DNA of 64,000 bases, taken from assembly GCA_025200525.1 (NCBI GenBank), contig CM045758.1:57631649-57695648 (forward strand), given 5' to 3'. The stretch's first letter is position 1; the number at the start of each line of letters is the position of its first letter. Shown here piece by piece: positions 1 through 10,537 of this stretch. The DNA is from Camellia lanceoleosa. Taxonomy: Eukaryota > Streptophyta > Magnoliopsida > Ericales > Theaceae. The translations under genes were made by a program, and so were the position numbers. The notes below the pieces were generated by a model, which was not told the origin of the DNA, ran no database searches, and saw only the letters and a program-made list of their open reading frames with translations.

Positions 1-1887
1 TTCCTCTTTGGGTAATCACATGGCCACAGTATGATATGCGATACTTGAAGATGTCAAACAAGTGCTATATATGATGGAGTTGATCAACCTATGTTGCGAA
101 TGCGAACTGCAGCTTGTAATTTTTTTTTCTATATTTTGGAACGTCTATGGATCTGCAATCGGGTACTAGTTCGGGAGTCGTACGCAATGGCCAAATAAAT
201 GTGTGGATATGAGAGACGATCGAAGAAATGGAATCGAAAACATCAATGATTTGGGTGGAAATTGCACACGTGGCCAATGAGTACGCATATGTTGACAGGA
301 CTCCGTTTCACACATCATCATTGACTGGTCGTATGTGGATAGAGGAGATGCTTCAAGGTTGGAATGAAGCATTTCAGCCAAATTTTCGGATGTCACAGGA
401 TGTGTTCTTATTGTTGTGCAAGACATTAGTTGAGGATTTCGGCCTTCCACTACCATAGCGTCACCATGGTGTGGATGTACTTGAGAGTGTCGGCATGTTC
501 ATATTCGTGTTGCGGGGCTTCTCGAGTTGGGATATTGAAGACCGTTTCCAATACTCGGGGGAAACAATATGGCGTCATGTAATGCGAGTTCTTAAAGCGA
601 TGAAGTTGTTCACGATTGCACACTGTCGATCAACAAGGTCACAACACAGCAGACATCCGTATTTAGAGTTTTGACGAAAATATTTTCCATTCAGAGTGAG
701 TGTAATCATTCATTTAGGAAACAAGGGAGAACAATTTTCTGCTTAAAGCATTTCTCCTTTACATTTACACAATTGCTTTGTGTGCTTGTGCAGGACTGTA
801 TTGGTCCGCTTGACGGCATACATGTGGAGGCACATCTTCCACCGCGGGAGGCAGCGCTATATTTAGGCCGTAAAGGATGGCACACGTAAAACATACTCGT
901 AGTGTGTGATTTCGATTTGTGTTTTACTTTTATATCTTGCGGATGGGAGGGTTGTATGCATGACGGCAGAGTTTTTAACGAAGTAACACAGGACCCGGTC
1001 AAACAATTTCCCAACCCAGAGGAAGGTTAGCTGAATAAGGGCTGGTCAATTTTTGTATTAGTTATGTGCATTTGATATTTGTAATGATGTTACTAATGAA
1101 AAATTATCAAATTACAACTAGGAAAATATTGCCTTGTTGATGCGGGGTACAAGAACCGAAAAAGCTTTTTAGCGCTGTTTAAGAGATGCCACTACCACTA
1201 GGGAAAGTTTCGCGTTACTGGACGACCAAGAAATGCAAACGAAATTTTCAACACGGTGCACTTCTCCTTACGGAGTGCAATTGAACGTACGTTCGGAGTA
1301 TGGAATGCACGATGGGGATTCCTACATAACATGCCTCGATATGATTTTGGAAAAGTGTAGGTGCCATTGGTCGGGGCTTCAATGGCACTACATAATTTTA
1401 TACGTTGAAACTCTAACAACGATGAAGTGTTCAATAGGGTTGCGACTACAGAGAATTTTACTTTCAACGACATGCCAAATGTTGGGGGTGTTTATGATGA
1501 CGATGATGGTGAACCAGAGCGCGATGATGACGCACATATGAACGAAGTAAGGAAATCAAATTGAAATGAACTAGTGCGACATCGGCGTCAACTTGGGTTG
1601 TAGTGCAACATTGAATTTTTAATAATTTTTGTAATTTTCATGTGATGTATAGTGCAACATTGAATTTTTAAATATTCTTCAAATTTTTATAATTTGAACT
1701 ACGTAACATTGAAAAATTTTAATATTACATTCCCAAAAAATTGTTAAAACACACACATGGGTGAAAAAGTAAAATTCTAAAGTTGGGTAAGGGTATTTTG
1801 GTCATTTTACTGCGATTTGACTCCCATAAACAAATATTAACCCAAAAAGCCAAAAGCTAACTTTGTACCAACTTCCCAAAACACCTC
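1..1887 (+). mobile_element. PIF/Harbinger DNA transposon, right part (left end outside window)
   Basis: The stretch carries a decayed Harbinger-type transposase and ends in a terminal inverted repeat. Read inward from the right edge, the end is GAGGTGTTTTGGGAAG, which fits the GGGTGTTTGG-like TIR known for PIF/Harbinger and Tourist elements. It is followed directly by TTA (1888-1890), the 3-bp target site these elements prefer. The left TIR lies before base 1, so the matching duplication cannot be checked. Between the transposase stop and the TIR (1565-1887) the sequence is AT-rich and noncoding. The second PIF/Harbinger ORF (Myb-like) is not seen in the window. Assignment to the superfamily is firm; the exact right end is inferred. 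Confidence 0.75.
228..1564 (+). pseudogene. PIF/Harbinger (HARBI1-like, DDE_Tnp_4) transposase pseudogene
   Basis: The family cuts and pastes its element with a DDE nuclease. All three catalytic blocks are visible: CIGPLDGIHV (about 794-823), GWEGCMHDGRVF (about 940-975) and [15 protein letters not shown] (about 1279-1323). The helix-turn-helix-like part FQYSGETIWRHV lies near 547-582, and the family's C-terminal block VPLVGASMALHNFIR is at 1361-1405. Two introns can be drawn with reading frame kept: 696-793 (GTGAGT...CAG) and 1026-1121 (GT...TAG). In-frame stops lie at 456-458, 672-674, 887-889, 1199-1201, 1358-1360 and 1406-1408, so it is dead. The tail is acidic (DDDDGEPERDDD) and ends at a TGA at 1562-1564. 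The start at 228 is the first ATG in frame; the true start could lie upstream. Identification rests on motif order and spacing and is secure. Confidence 0.88.
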
Positions 1888-1890
1888 TTA

Positions 1891-2530
1891 GTATATTAAT
1901 CACATTTTAATTTAATTATCATTTAATCTCACTATATTTTGATTAACACATAATTAAATTAATTATAATCAATCACAAATCCTACATAATTTAATTAGTC
2001 TAATTTAACTTCTGTTAAGACCTAATTAATTATATTTAAATTTATCAATCTGAATTAGATTTTTAATCAAACTCCCAAAAGGTTTCAGATATCAAATTAA
2101 GCTTATTTTCATCCTCAATTTTGGTTTCTCACATTAAGGCCTTCAATTTCAGATCAAACTCAAAATCTTCGTTGATAAATTACATACTCATTTGAATACC
2201 TCATAAATAAATTTAATTCATAATAATCTTAATTCCTAATTCTCATAACTTAATTAAATCCAATGCGGACCCAATTAATCAAATCTCAATTTTACAAATC
2301 TGAATCGAATATTTAATTAAACTCTCATACGGTCCGATACTCGAAATTAAAATAATTTAATTCACCAATTATAGTCTCTTAAGCCATTTAATCTTTCAAT
2401 GTCTAATTCCAAAATAAATCCTTAATAGATTCATATACGAATCAGACTGAATAATTCTTATAAACCCCAAATTAAATTATGATGAGCAATTAAAATCCAA
2501 ATCTCCTTAATTAATTAAACGCTAATTATT
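1891..2530. other. AT-rich spacer, no gene seen
   Basis: Very AT-rich sequence dominated by AATTAA/TTAATT steps. No ORF with recognisable protein, no TIR or LTR edge and no RNA gene could be made out. Confidence 0.5.
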
Positions 2531-3506
2531 ATATGTGGTAGGGTCGTCACACATACCCTAATCCATTAATTTTATCACCATTGTGCTTTGGAGTAAAAGA
2601 TAGAGCTCTTCGAGGAGGTCAATCTAATCAGAAAAGATTTCATTTTCAGTTCCACCAAACTTCAACACTTGCTCTCTTCCTTTTTTACTTTTAAGGTAGG
2701 GATTTCTTCAATCTTTGATATGATTCTTAGCTTAGTTATTTGCTCCTTGAAAAGGTTTAGTGATTTGGGGATTTTGGGTTAAGTTTAGGGTTTGATTTTG
2801 AAATGAAAAAAAGGGATTTTCAAATGGGTTCTTGAGAAAGGTTGTGGGGATGGAATTATTGTTGACATATGTTGGAATATTGGAAACCTCTTCCCTATAT
2901 GTGTTTTTAAAAGTAAAGGATGAGTGATTTGAAATTCATTGATGTTTGATTTTTGAAAGACAGAAGAAATGATGTTGGATTTTGAAAAGATAAAATGAAT
3001 ATATCTATTGACGATAAGGATAGAGTTGGATATATATTATTACTGCCATTTTGAGATTTTGACATTTATACTTGTTGTTGAAAATTATATGTTGAGTAGA
3101 GATATCTGTTTTGGGCTATCGGTAGAGGATAGTCTTGATTGTTGTAGAAATTGTATGAGGAGGTTAATTGAAACTAATTACTCATACATTTTGCATGGAG
3201 CATTGTTTATACTTCAACATTAAAATGTATTGTTTTAAATAAAAGAAGTGTATACCTTGGTGAATCTAGTTAGGGGGTGTGGTTGTCGTTTATATTATTG
3301 ACTTATGTGTCCTTGATGAAAGTCCAGAAATTCGCGCAGTTAGGTGCCGATCCTTCCGATTAGTACTGATAAAATAACTTTGGTAATATTTGTATAGCCT
3401 ACTGGCAGACACATACCTAAAGATTCCTAATATTTTGTATCCTCTGCCATGTTTTCTAACTTGAACAGTATTTTTTATTAAATTGAATCATATACAACTG
3501 AGACAT
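2531..3506 (+). repeat. LTR-like dispersed repeat, first part (interrupted by the solo LTR)
   Basis: Around 3108-3180 it carries GGGCTATCGGTAGAGGATAG followed by TTGATTGTTGTAGA and TTGAAACTAAT. The same series recurs at the window's right end (about 63770-63840). Both copies are also preceded by a GGTAGGGATTTC motif (2695 and 63501). This shows a dispersed family, most simply an LTR with its leader. GGTAGGGTCGTCACA near 2537-2551 may be an element edge. The ORF at 3008-3223 inside it has no recognisable product. The family name is not established; LTR identity is inferred from organisation only. Confidence 0.45.
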
Positions 3507-6500
3507 TGTGGACACACCCTGCGTGAGGGCCACACCCTGCGTGAGGGCCTCACCCCACAGTTCGGACTCAAATTTGTCACGGTTCTTAATCTGAACCAAA
3601 TAGTCCAAATCCGGCAAATTGTTTTGAGAAAACAGATTTTTAGAAAAGAAGTGCCAAACATGGACTGTTTTACCAGATACAGAGTCGCCACCTAAAATTT
3701 TTTTAATTGGGGAATTTAGGAAACCCTGACTCGTTTGCCTAAGGCCACGTGTCCGTCATCACCAAAGTTGCCTCGGCTCGGGAACTTGGGTACGATTGGG
3801 GAAGGTCAGCTATGAGCACCCTCTCTCGCGCGATCCGAAGATCAGCCTCTACTAACCATGATATCTCGTTTTTGAAAACATGTGTTCTTATTCCGATTAA
3901 TTAGCTAGAATTACTATGTAATGCGCACAGCAAAACAAGTATAGACTAGATTGCCTAATTTGGAACAAAGCATTGCATATCCGTTCGTTTGAAAAATGAT
4001 TTGAGATTTGCTACTCGCAAGTAGGCTAAAAACACAGATTTCAATGAGTTATCCTAACTCAAACAATCCAACCTTCACCCACAGGCATTCAAGCAGTTTA
4101 TATCACATAAGCATTTAGCCACATGGTAAGCATGCTGTTATGTTAACATTCACACTCATGCGAGATGCTAAAGCATAAAACACTTACAGTGTACTCCAAG
4201 CCAAAACAATAAACATGTTAGTAATCATGCATGATCTAAGTCCATGTCAAGTGGCTAATGCAACGCATACGGAGTGTCACTAGAATAGGCTCGGCTAATC
4301 CTAGGATGACATATGGGATGCAACAAGTAGCACGTATTCGAGTTAGATTTGGAATACTATGCTGTTAGCATGATGCGCCGAGCCCGGTGCATGCAATACT
4401 GATGAATGATGCACGCATGCATAGCATAAGGATGCTAAAGTAAACATGTCCTAATACTAACCATCAAAGCAGGTAAGTAAAAGGGAGAAAAAAGTAGGGG
4501 TTGGAAGACATGCATACACGCACCCACACTTATTACAAATTAGCCCTCACTCGGAGGGACCGAAAGAATAATACAAATTTAACTAGCTACAAGCTAATTA
4601 AATAGTACAGACCAATTAAACTAGTTAAGCAAATTAACTAATCTAATAAAACAGTAAACAGCCTCGGGAAGAGGGCCCAATGCAAGGCGTGCTCAGCTCC
4701 GCTTGGAAGTCCACTACTATGCACAAGTTGCCTCTGTTTTCCATGCTCTGCTCCTCTGATCACTGCACAAACCCCAAGGTTGCTTCTTTGAATGCTGTGG
4801 AACACCACCGGCCAAGGGAATTGGTCACCGGCCAAAGTAAATGACCACCGGCCACTGGAAATGATCACCGGCCACCAATTGTTGGTTGGTCAGCACTAAA
4901 GATGGCCAACCGGCCAAGTTTTCCTGCAGAATCCTGTTTTGACAGCAGTAGAGGGCAAAACAAGGCATAGCAATGCATTTCAAGCAAATGTGTACACCAC
5001 CACATCCCTTATCATGTTTATGACTCAAAGGGACATGGTTCTCAGTTCTCAGGCCACCAATCGCGCATTTCAATGCGTGATGGCCCAAGAAACCAAGTAT
5101 GCACTTTGATTTCAAATGGAATGTACACAAAAACACCCAATAAATCCTAACCTCTATCATGCTTAATTCAAGAGGCTAAGCATGCATGCAATGCAATGGG
5201 ACCTAGGCATGGAACTAAGCACACAATACGAACATGAGGGCAAGCATGCAAACATGAACATGGACAACACACAAACATGTAACAACATGATGAAATGGAG
5301 CAAGCATGCAACCATATACAAGACATGCGAGCAACAACATGTGAAGATGGTTTTACACTAACTTGGACAACTCTCACTAACTTGGACAACTCTCTACTAG
5401 GTCCAAAACAGTGGCCAACATGCTTAAGAATGGAAACCAAAACACATACAAATAGGCATGCATGCAAGGTCCAACACTTAGGCACATAGAGACAACTTTT
5501 AAGCACACTTAAAAGAGGAACAACATGGGCATATGGCATGCAGTGTAAGCTCTGAAAATCATGTTAATGATGGTGCCAAACCAAGCAGACAAGACAAGCA
5601 TAGTATACAACAAATGGTCTAAAGCCTAAGGCTCACCAAAGAAGCATTGAACTACACTTAGTGCAACCACACATGGCATGAATTAAGTGACTGAAAACAG
5701 AGATGTGACATGATAAAATGAGCCTCAAAACCCACCTAGATGGCATCTAAATGGCTTAAGTATGAAAGCATGCACAAGGGCCCAAACAAGGAGCATAAGA
5801 CAACAACCTCTTAATGCATTAAAGGGGTATCAAATGCAAGCATATAGGCATGCCACAAGGACTGAAATAACATGACAAGTGGTTCCAAACCACTGAAGTG
5901 ATGCAAGGATGGCATGCTAGAGGGGTCAATGCTCAAGGAATACAAGAGAGTTTGCATAGTAGCTATACAGAGCAAAGCATGGATGACGCAAATGACCAAA
6001 AACAGTCCCTTAGCATACTAAAACAAGCATAAAAGCTTCACAAAGCTGGGCCAAAACACATGAGCATGGCAGTCTAAATGCTAGGCACATGTTAAGGCAA
6101 ATCATGACATTACAAGACATGTATGCAAGCTAAGCATGGTGTGTCTAAACCAAGTAAAAATAGAGCTATATTATGACATAATAAGCACAAAAAATAGTTA
6201 AGGCATGGCCATCATACACTTAAACAAAATGCTCATGCATGAGGCTAAAATGACCTTTTTCAAGGACAACAAGGAGAGGGGGTGGCCCTCTCCTTCTTGG
6301 GACCTCAAGGTACCATCCTCACCACTGAAATCCCTCAAGATTTTAGTGGTGAGGAGGCCCAAACAAGGTGGTCCCGGAGCTCACCAAAATGGCACAAAAT
6401 AGGGCCAAACAAGGCCTAAGAGGAGTCAAAAAACCTCAAAGCTCAAAACACCCTTAAGCAACTATTTAAAGCAATGAAAAACAAGACTTTTATTAGTTAT

Positions 6501-7329
6501 ACACAGAGTCTAAAAACAGTTGCAAGATAGGCTAAAAGACTATGCAAAAATGGGGTAAAAAGGAGTAAGTTCTCGCCCTTGTTGACCTTCTTCACAAACA
6601 ATGCTCCAGCTGGTTGTTTGAGTTCAAAACCACCCAAGAACACCAAGAACAACCCTCTGGCCCCTCAGCAACCAAGAGAAGGTGTAATACTATGTGTTTG
6701 TGTGCAATAGTAAGACTAAACACACACAAAGAGTACAAGAGAGGGAGATATAGAGATGGAATAGATACACTACTCAAACCCTAATATCAGAGCTCTCTTT
6801 GAATTTTTTTCTAACCCTAATGGAGGGAGAAGAGGCTCCCTCTTATAGAGCTCACTCTTGCAAAGCTTCTCAAGTAAGTTAGTCAAGAGGGAGATCCCTC
6901 CATACACGTGTATGGAGGGGAGCAAAGTGTATGCCAGCTAGCACAGCTGGCATAAAAATATCTGCAAAAGCAGATGAACAGTGGTCGGCTAGCCAAAAAT
7001 GCAATTTGACCAAAATAGATGGTCGGCCGGCCACAAAGAGTGCCGGCCGGCCAAACATTTGGCCGGTGGCAACAAACCAATGGCCGGTAGACTCAAGCCA
7101 TGGCCGGTGATGTGTGGGGATGGCCAACAAGCCATTCCCTACCCTTTAAAGGCAAAACACAAGTGTTGGGTGTAAAACCAGACACAAAACAGTCAAGCTG
7201 AGAGATCCTGAGGTAAGGTGCGTAGCCGAGACCTCCGAGAGCTCAGGACGAACAAAAACGTGGATGATCACCGAGTGCTCAAGCGGTGACGTCCAAGTCT
7301 TGAGGACGGTCAAAAATGGGGTGTCTACA
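3507..7329 (-). mobile_element. Solo LTR of a Ty3/gypsy element related to the 13226-32117 family
   Basis: The 3823-bp segment starts TGTGGACAC and ends GGGGTGTCTACA. It is flanked by a perfect 5-bp duplication GACAT (3502-3506 and 7330-7334). Both edges match the LTRs at 13226 and 27471: the block CAGATACAGAGTCGCCACCT, the block GGCCACGTGTCCGTCAT and the terminal CAAAAATGGGGTGTCTACA. No internal region is present, so it is a solo LTR left by recombination between two LTRs, or a related shorter element. CGGCCGGCC-rich motifs near 4800-4900 and 7020-7110 also match the long LTRs. Family orientation is minus, by comparison with the gag-bearing copy. ORFs in it are not conserved and are not called. 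Confidence 0.85.
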
Positions 7330-7640
7330 GACATAACATAGTTTTGAAAGAGAAAGCATAATGTTTTGGAAAATGGCATTGAATTGTATTCACCATATGA
7401 CTTTGTTAAGCTTCAACGCTTTGTTTGAGTATCTCTATTGGGCTTTAGCTCATCCTACGTGGAAAACAACTTTCAGGTGCTGATGATATACCTCCACCAA
7501 GGACTTAGCTTGGGAGGACCGTAGAGCTTAAGGCTCATTTTTGTTTCTCTTATTATAATTATCTTTTGTATAAGTCTTGGACTTTTAATTGTTTTGGACT
7601 TGATCCACCTTGTTGTAACCAATCAATATCTTGGAAAGAT
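7330..7640 (+). repeat. LTR-like dispersed repeat, second part
   Basis: This is the continuation of the 2531-3506 repeat on the other side of the solo LTR. It holds GGGCTTTAGCTCATCCTACG and TCAGGTGCTGATGATATACC, then a stretch ending in GGAGGACCGTAGAGCTTAAG. Such wording is typical of the 3' part of plant LTRs, in my recollection of gypsy chromovirus LTRs. No ORF is present. The right boundary is approximate. Confidence 0.35.
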
Positions 7641-7836
7641 GTAGCCATTAGGGCATAAACTTATCTGTATTTCTTTTTATTTTCACTTTACTCATACATG
7701 ACATATGCTATAGATTCAGAATCTAGGATTTATGAATGTATATATGTACATGTCATCCTTTGTACGATAAAGAAATATAAATGAAAGGTTAATATTTTGC
7801 AAGTTTATGTTTTTCTATTTAACATCATGAAAGTGT

Positions 7837-8641
7837 TTGTCGTTATTATTTAAGAGTGTTACAAAAACACTAAAGTTTCGATACAATCTTGATGTCATGC
7901 ACATAGAGAAGAATATATGTGATAATGTAGTTAGGACACTAATGAGCACAAATGGCAAGAACAAGGATACGAAAAAAGTACACTTGGATTTGGAGGACAT
8001 GAGAATACGAAAAGAGTTACACTTGAAAAGGCGTTCCAATGACTCATTCGAGAAGCCTCATGCATTGTACACATTGTCCCCAACAGAGAGACAAGGTTTT
8101 GTGATTTTTTGAAATCGATTAAGTATCTTAATGACTATGCAGCAAATATATCCAACTGTGTGACCGCTCGTGGTGGTAAATTATCTGGCCCCAAAAGTTA
8201 TAACTGTCATGTCCTTATATAATGACTTCTTCCAATTGTGATGCATGGATACCTTTTCAAGGAGATTGAGACCACACTTTTTGAGTTGGGAAATTTTTTC
8301 AAACAATTGTGTTCAACGACATTGAGGGTGACTGATTTGGAGAAACTAGAAGAACAAATCGTTCATATGCTTTATAAGATTGAGAAGATTTTTCCTTTGG
8401 CTTATTTTGATGTCATGGTCTACTTGGCAATTCATTTGCCTCACAAGGCTATGTTTGGAGGGCTGTGCAATATCGATGGATGTACCCCATTGAGAGGTAT
8501 AAGGACGAGTTCAAATCATATTCATTTAAATATAGTAGAAAATGTAAATATTGATATTCAAATCATATTGACATGTAGGATGCTTAGACTTCTGAAAGTA
8601 TTTGTTGGCAATAAAGCTCGGCCAGAAGGTTCCATTGCATA
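7837..8641 (+). pseudogene. CACTA (En/Spm) TNP2-like transposase fragment with DUF4218 part
   Basis: The translation shows the TNP2 signature FRYNLDVMHIEKNICDNV, then DLEDMRIRKELHL, ALYTLSPTERQGF, AANISNCV, GGKLSGPKSYNCHVL, LPIVMHGYL and the DUF4218 series FFKQLCSTTLRV, IFPLAYFDVMVYLAIHLP and NKARPEGSIA. These lie in family order. The frame shifts near 8095 and near 8460, and there are two adjacent stops (TAA TGA) near 8219. The N-terminal transposase half and the C-terminus are missing, so this is a relic. The product would cut CACTA element ends. No CACTA terminal repeat was found next to it. Confidence 0.85.
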
Positions 8642-8923
8642 GACTTACATTTCCAAAGAGTGTACAACGTTTTGTTTAATATATTTAGTCACCAAAAGTG
8701 CTTGTTATTGTAAAATTTCTTTCTATACATGTACGCATTGTATATGATTATGAAGATGTTTTTGAGAGAGAAAACGGTATGCAACGCATTGATGAATTGG
8801 TTCAGAAATTAGAAAGAGGATGATACAGAAAGAGAAAGTGGGGATTAAGGAGAGAGAATTGTTAATGAGGGAGGGAGAGAGAGAGAGAATGAGGGAGGAA
8901 GAAAGGTTTGGGAACTAATGTTG
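8642..8923. other. Spacer with GAGA-rich tract
   Basis: A purine-rich stretch (GAGAGAGAGAATGAGGGAGG around 8875-8900) lies between the CACTA relic and the copia insertion. No product is recognised. Confidence 0.5.
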
Positions 8924-8928
8924 GAACA

Positions 8929-9954
8929 ATCTTCTGTGTAAATAAAATAAATTGAAACAATTCAAACAAAATAAAATAAACTTACAGTATTTATTTGTAG
9001 AACCGAATAAATAATTCAAAGACCGAGTCGAGTGTGTGACACTCTGTCCTTAAGACAGATTCGCCCCGTTACGGTGTTTACGGTTGAGTGGCGTCTATCT
9101 CCCAGGATACAATGATCTTAACCAATTTGTAGTAGCACTCCAAAACAAATTGTTCGGCGAACCAAATCTGCGTTCTAACTCTCTGAATATTTATTCTAAA
9201 ACTAATATGGAGAATAATGCACCAAAGATGATAATTGGACAGCAAAAAAGGAATTATGCAGACTAATTTTCCATGATCCTAGACTGCTGGAATTATGATT
9301 GGATTTATAGGCAAAAGTCTCTGCCCCGAACAGGTTCCAAAAGAAGTGAAAAGGGCACAATAAATTTGAACCGTTGCTTGAACTCTTTTTCAAAAAGTTT
9401 GAAAAATGGTACCGTTGGTAAGAACAAATTTTCAACCAATTTGAAAAGTGATCCGATGGAGAATAGTTATAGTAACTGTTGGACCTTTATTATTTAAACC
9501 ATTTGAATATATATATATATATCTATATATATTAAACTATTAGAATAGTTAATAAATAAAGGAAGAGGTACAAACTTTAGGAAATCATTTAGGAACCTAA
9601 AATTTGAATTTAGAATTAAATTAAATTCCATAATTACAAATTTTAGGAAATCACTTAGGAACCTAAAATTTGAATTTAGAATTAAATTAAATTCCATAAT
9701 TACAAATTTTAGGAAATCACACAGGAACCCAAAATTTGAATTTAGAATTAAATTAAATTCTCACAAAAAATGTTAGACCTGAAAACAACGTCAACTTCCC
9801 ATTCACTCATAAATGGTTTTGATGTTCCGTCTTCACCGTGTGACTTGCCACGCGGCAAGGAACACTTCACCTCTTCGGACCCACCCCAAAAGACGTTTGG
9901 GGCCCACTCAAATTCGGGCTAAAAAATATGCCTATATTAAACCATTTTTCAACA
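8929..9954 (-). repeat. Copia 3' LTR
   Basis: The 1026-bp LTR starts TGTTGGAACAATC and ends TTTTTCAACA on the plus strand. It shares with 34241-35248 the blocks TGTCCTTAAGACAGATT, GGCGTCTATCTCCCA and CCTATATTAAACCATTTTT. It contains two to three short direct repeats of AAATTTTAGGAAATCAC plus TAGGAACCTAAAATTTGAA (9550-9760); the other LTR has one repeat fewer. Confidence 0.92.
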
Positions 9955-9966
9955 ATCCCCCACATG
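9955..9966 (-). promoter_or_regulatory. Copia polypurine tract
   Basis: On the minus strand CATGTGGGGGAT directly precedes the 3' LTR start TGTTGAAAAATGG. This is the expected plus-strand primer position. Confidence 0.7.
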
Positions 9967-10537
9967 AATGGAATTTGACGGAGAGAAAATGCAATAACAT
10001 GATCTAATTTCAGAGAGTACAAAAAATTGAAAATATTCTGTAAAGGATAGGTAGCTTTTGGCTTTGAACCTTCCCTTGTGAGACACTATCGGATTTACTA
10101 GCTAACCGGTGAACATGATGTCTTGAACTGTTCAGCCGTTTGTATAAACCAAGACAATAGAACTCACACAATATATTCCCAAACACAGTTTAGTTCTTAC
10201 TATTGTGTTCATTTTGGCCCTGAACAACTTGGTCTATCATGAGTGCTCTAGAGAATTGTAGCCCTTCACAAATCTCATAGAATCGGCCTAGTTCACACTC
10301 ACACAGGTGATGCTTATGAAGAGTATCCTGCCATACTCCACTAGGTTTACCTAGATATAAGAATCATTAAAATTTTACTTAACCTGAAACGCTACAGACA
10401 TCACTATTTTATCAAAGAAATTGGTAGGAGTTAGACTCCCCAGTGATCCTTCTGAGTCATTCACAACTCGGTTGTCTCTTTGAACCTAGATCTTGGGATC
10501 TCCAGTCAACTAGGTTGGGTTACCGTTGCCGTAACTC
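9967..10537 (-). other. Copia 3' untranslated region
   Basis: Noncoding part between the end of the RNase H frame and the polypurine tract. No extra ORF or tandem repeat is seen. Confidence 0.6.
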
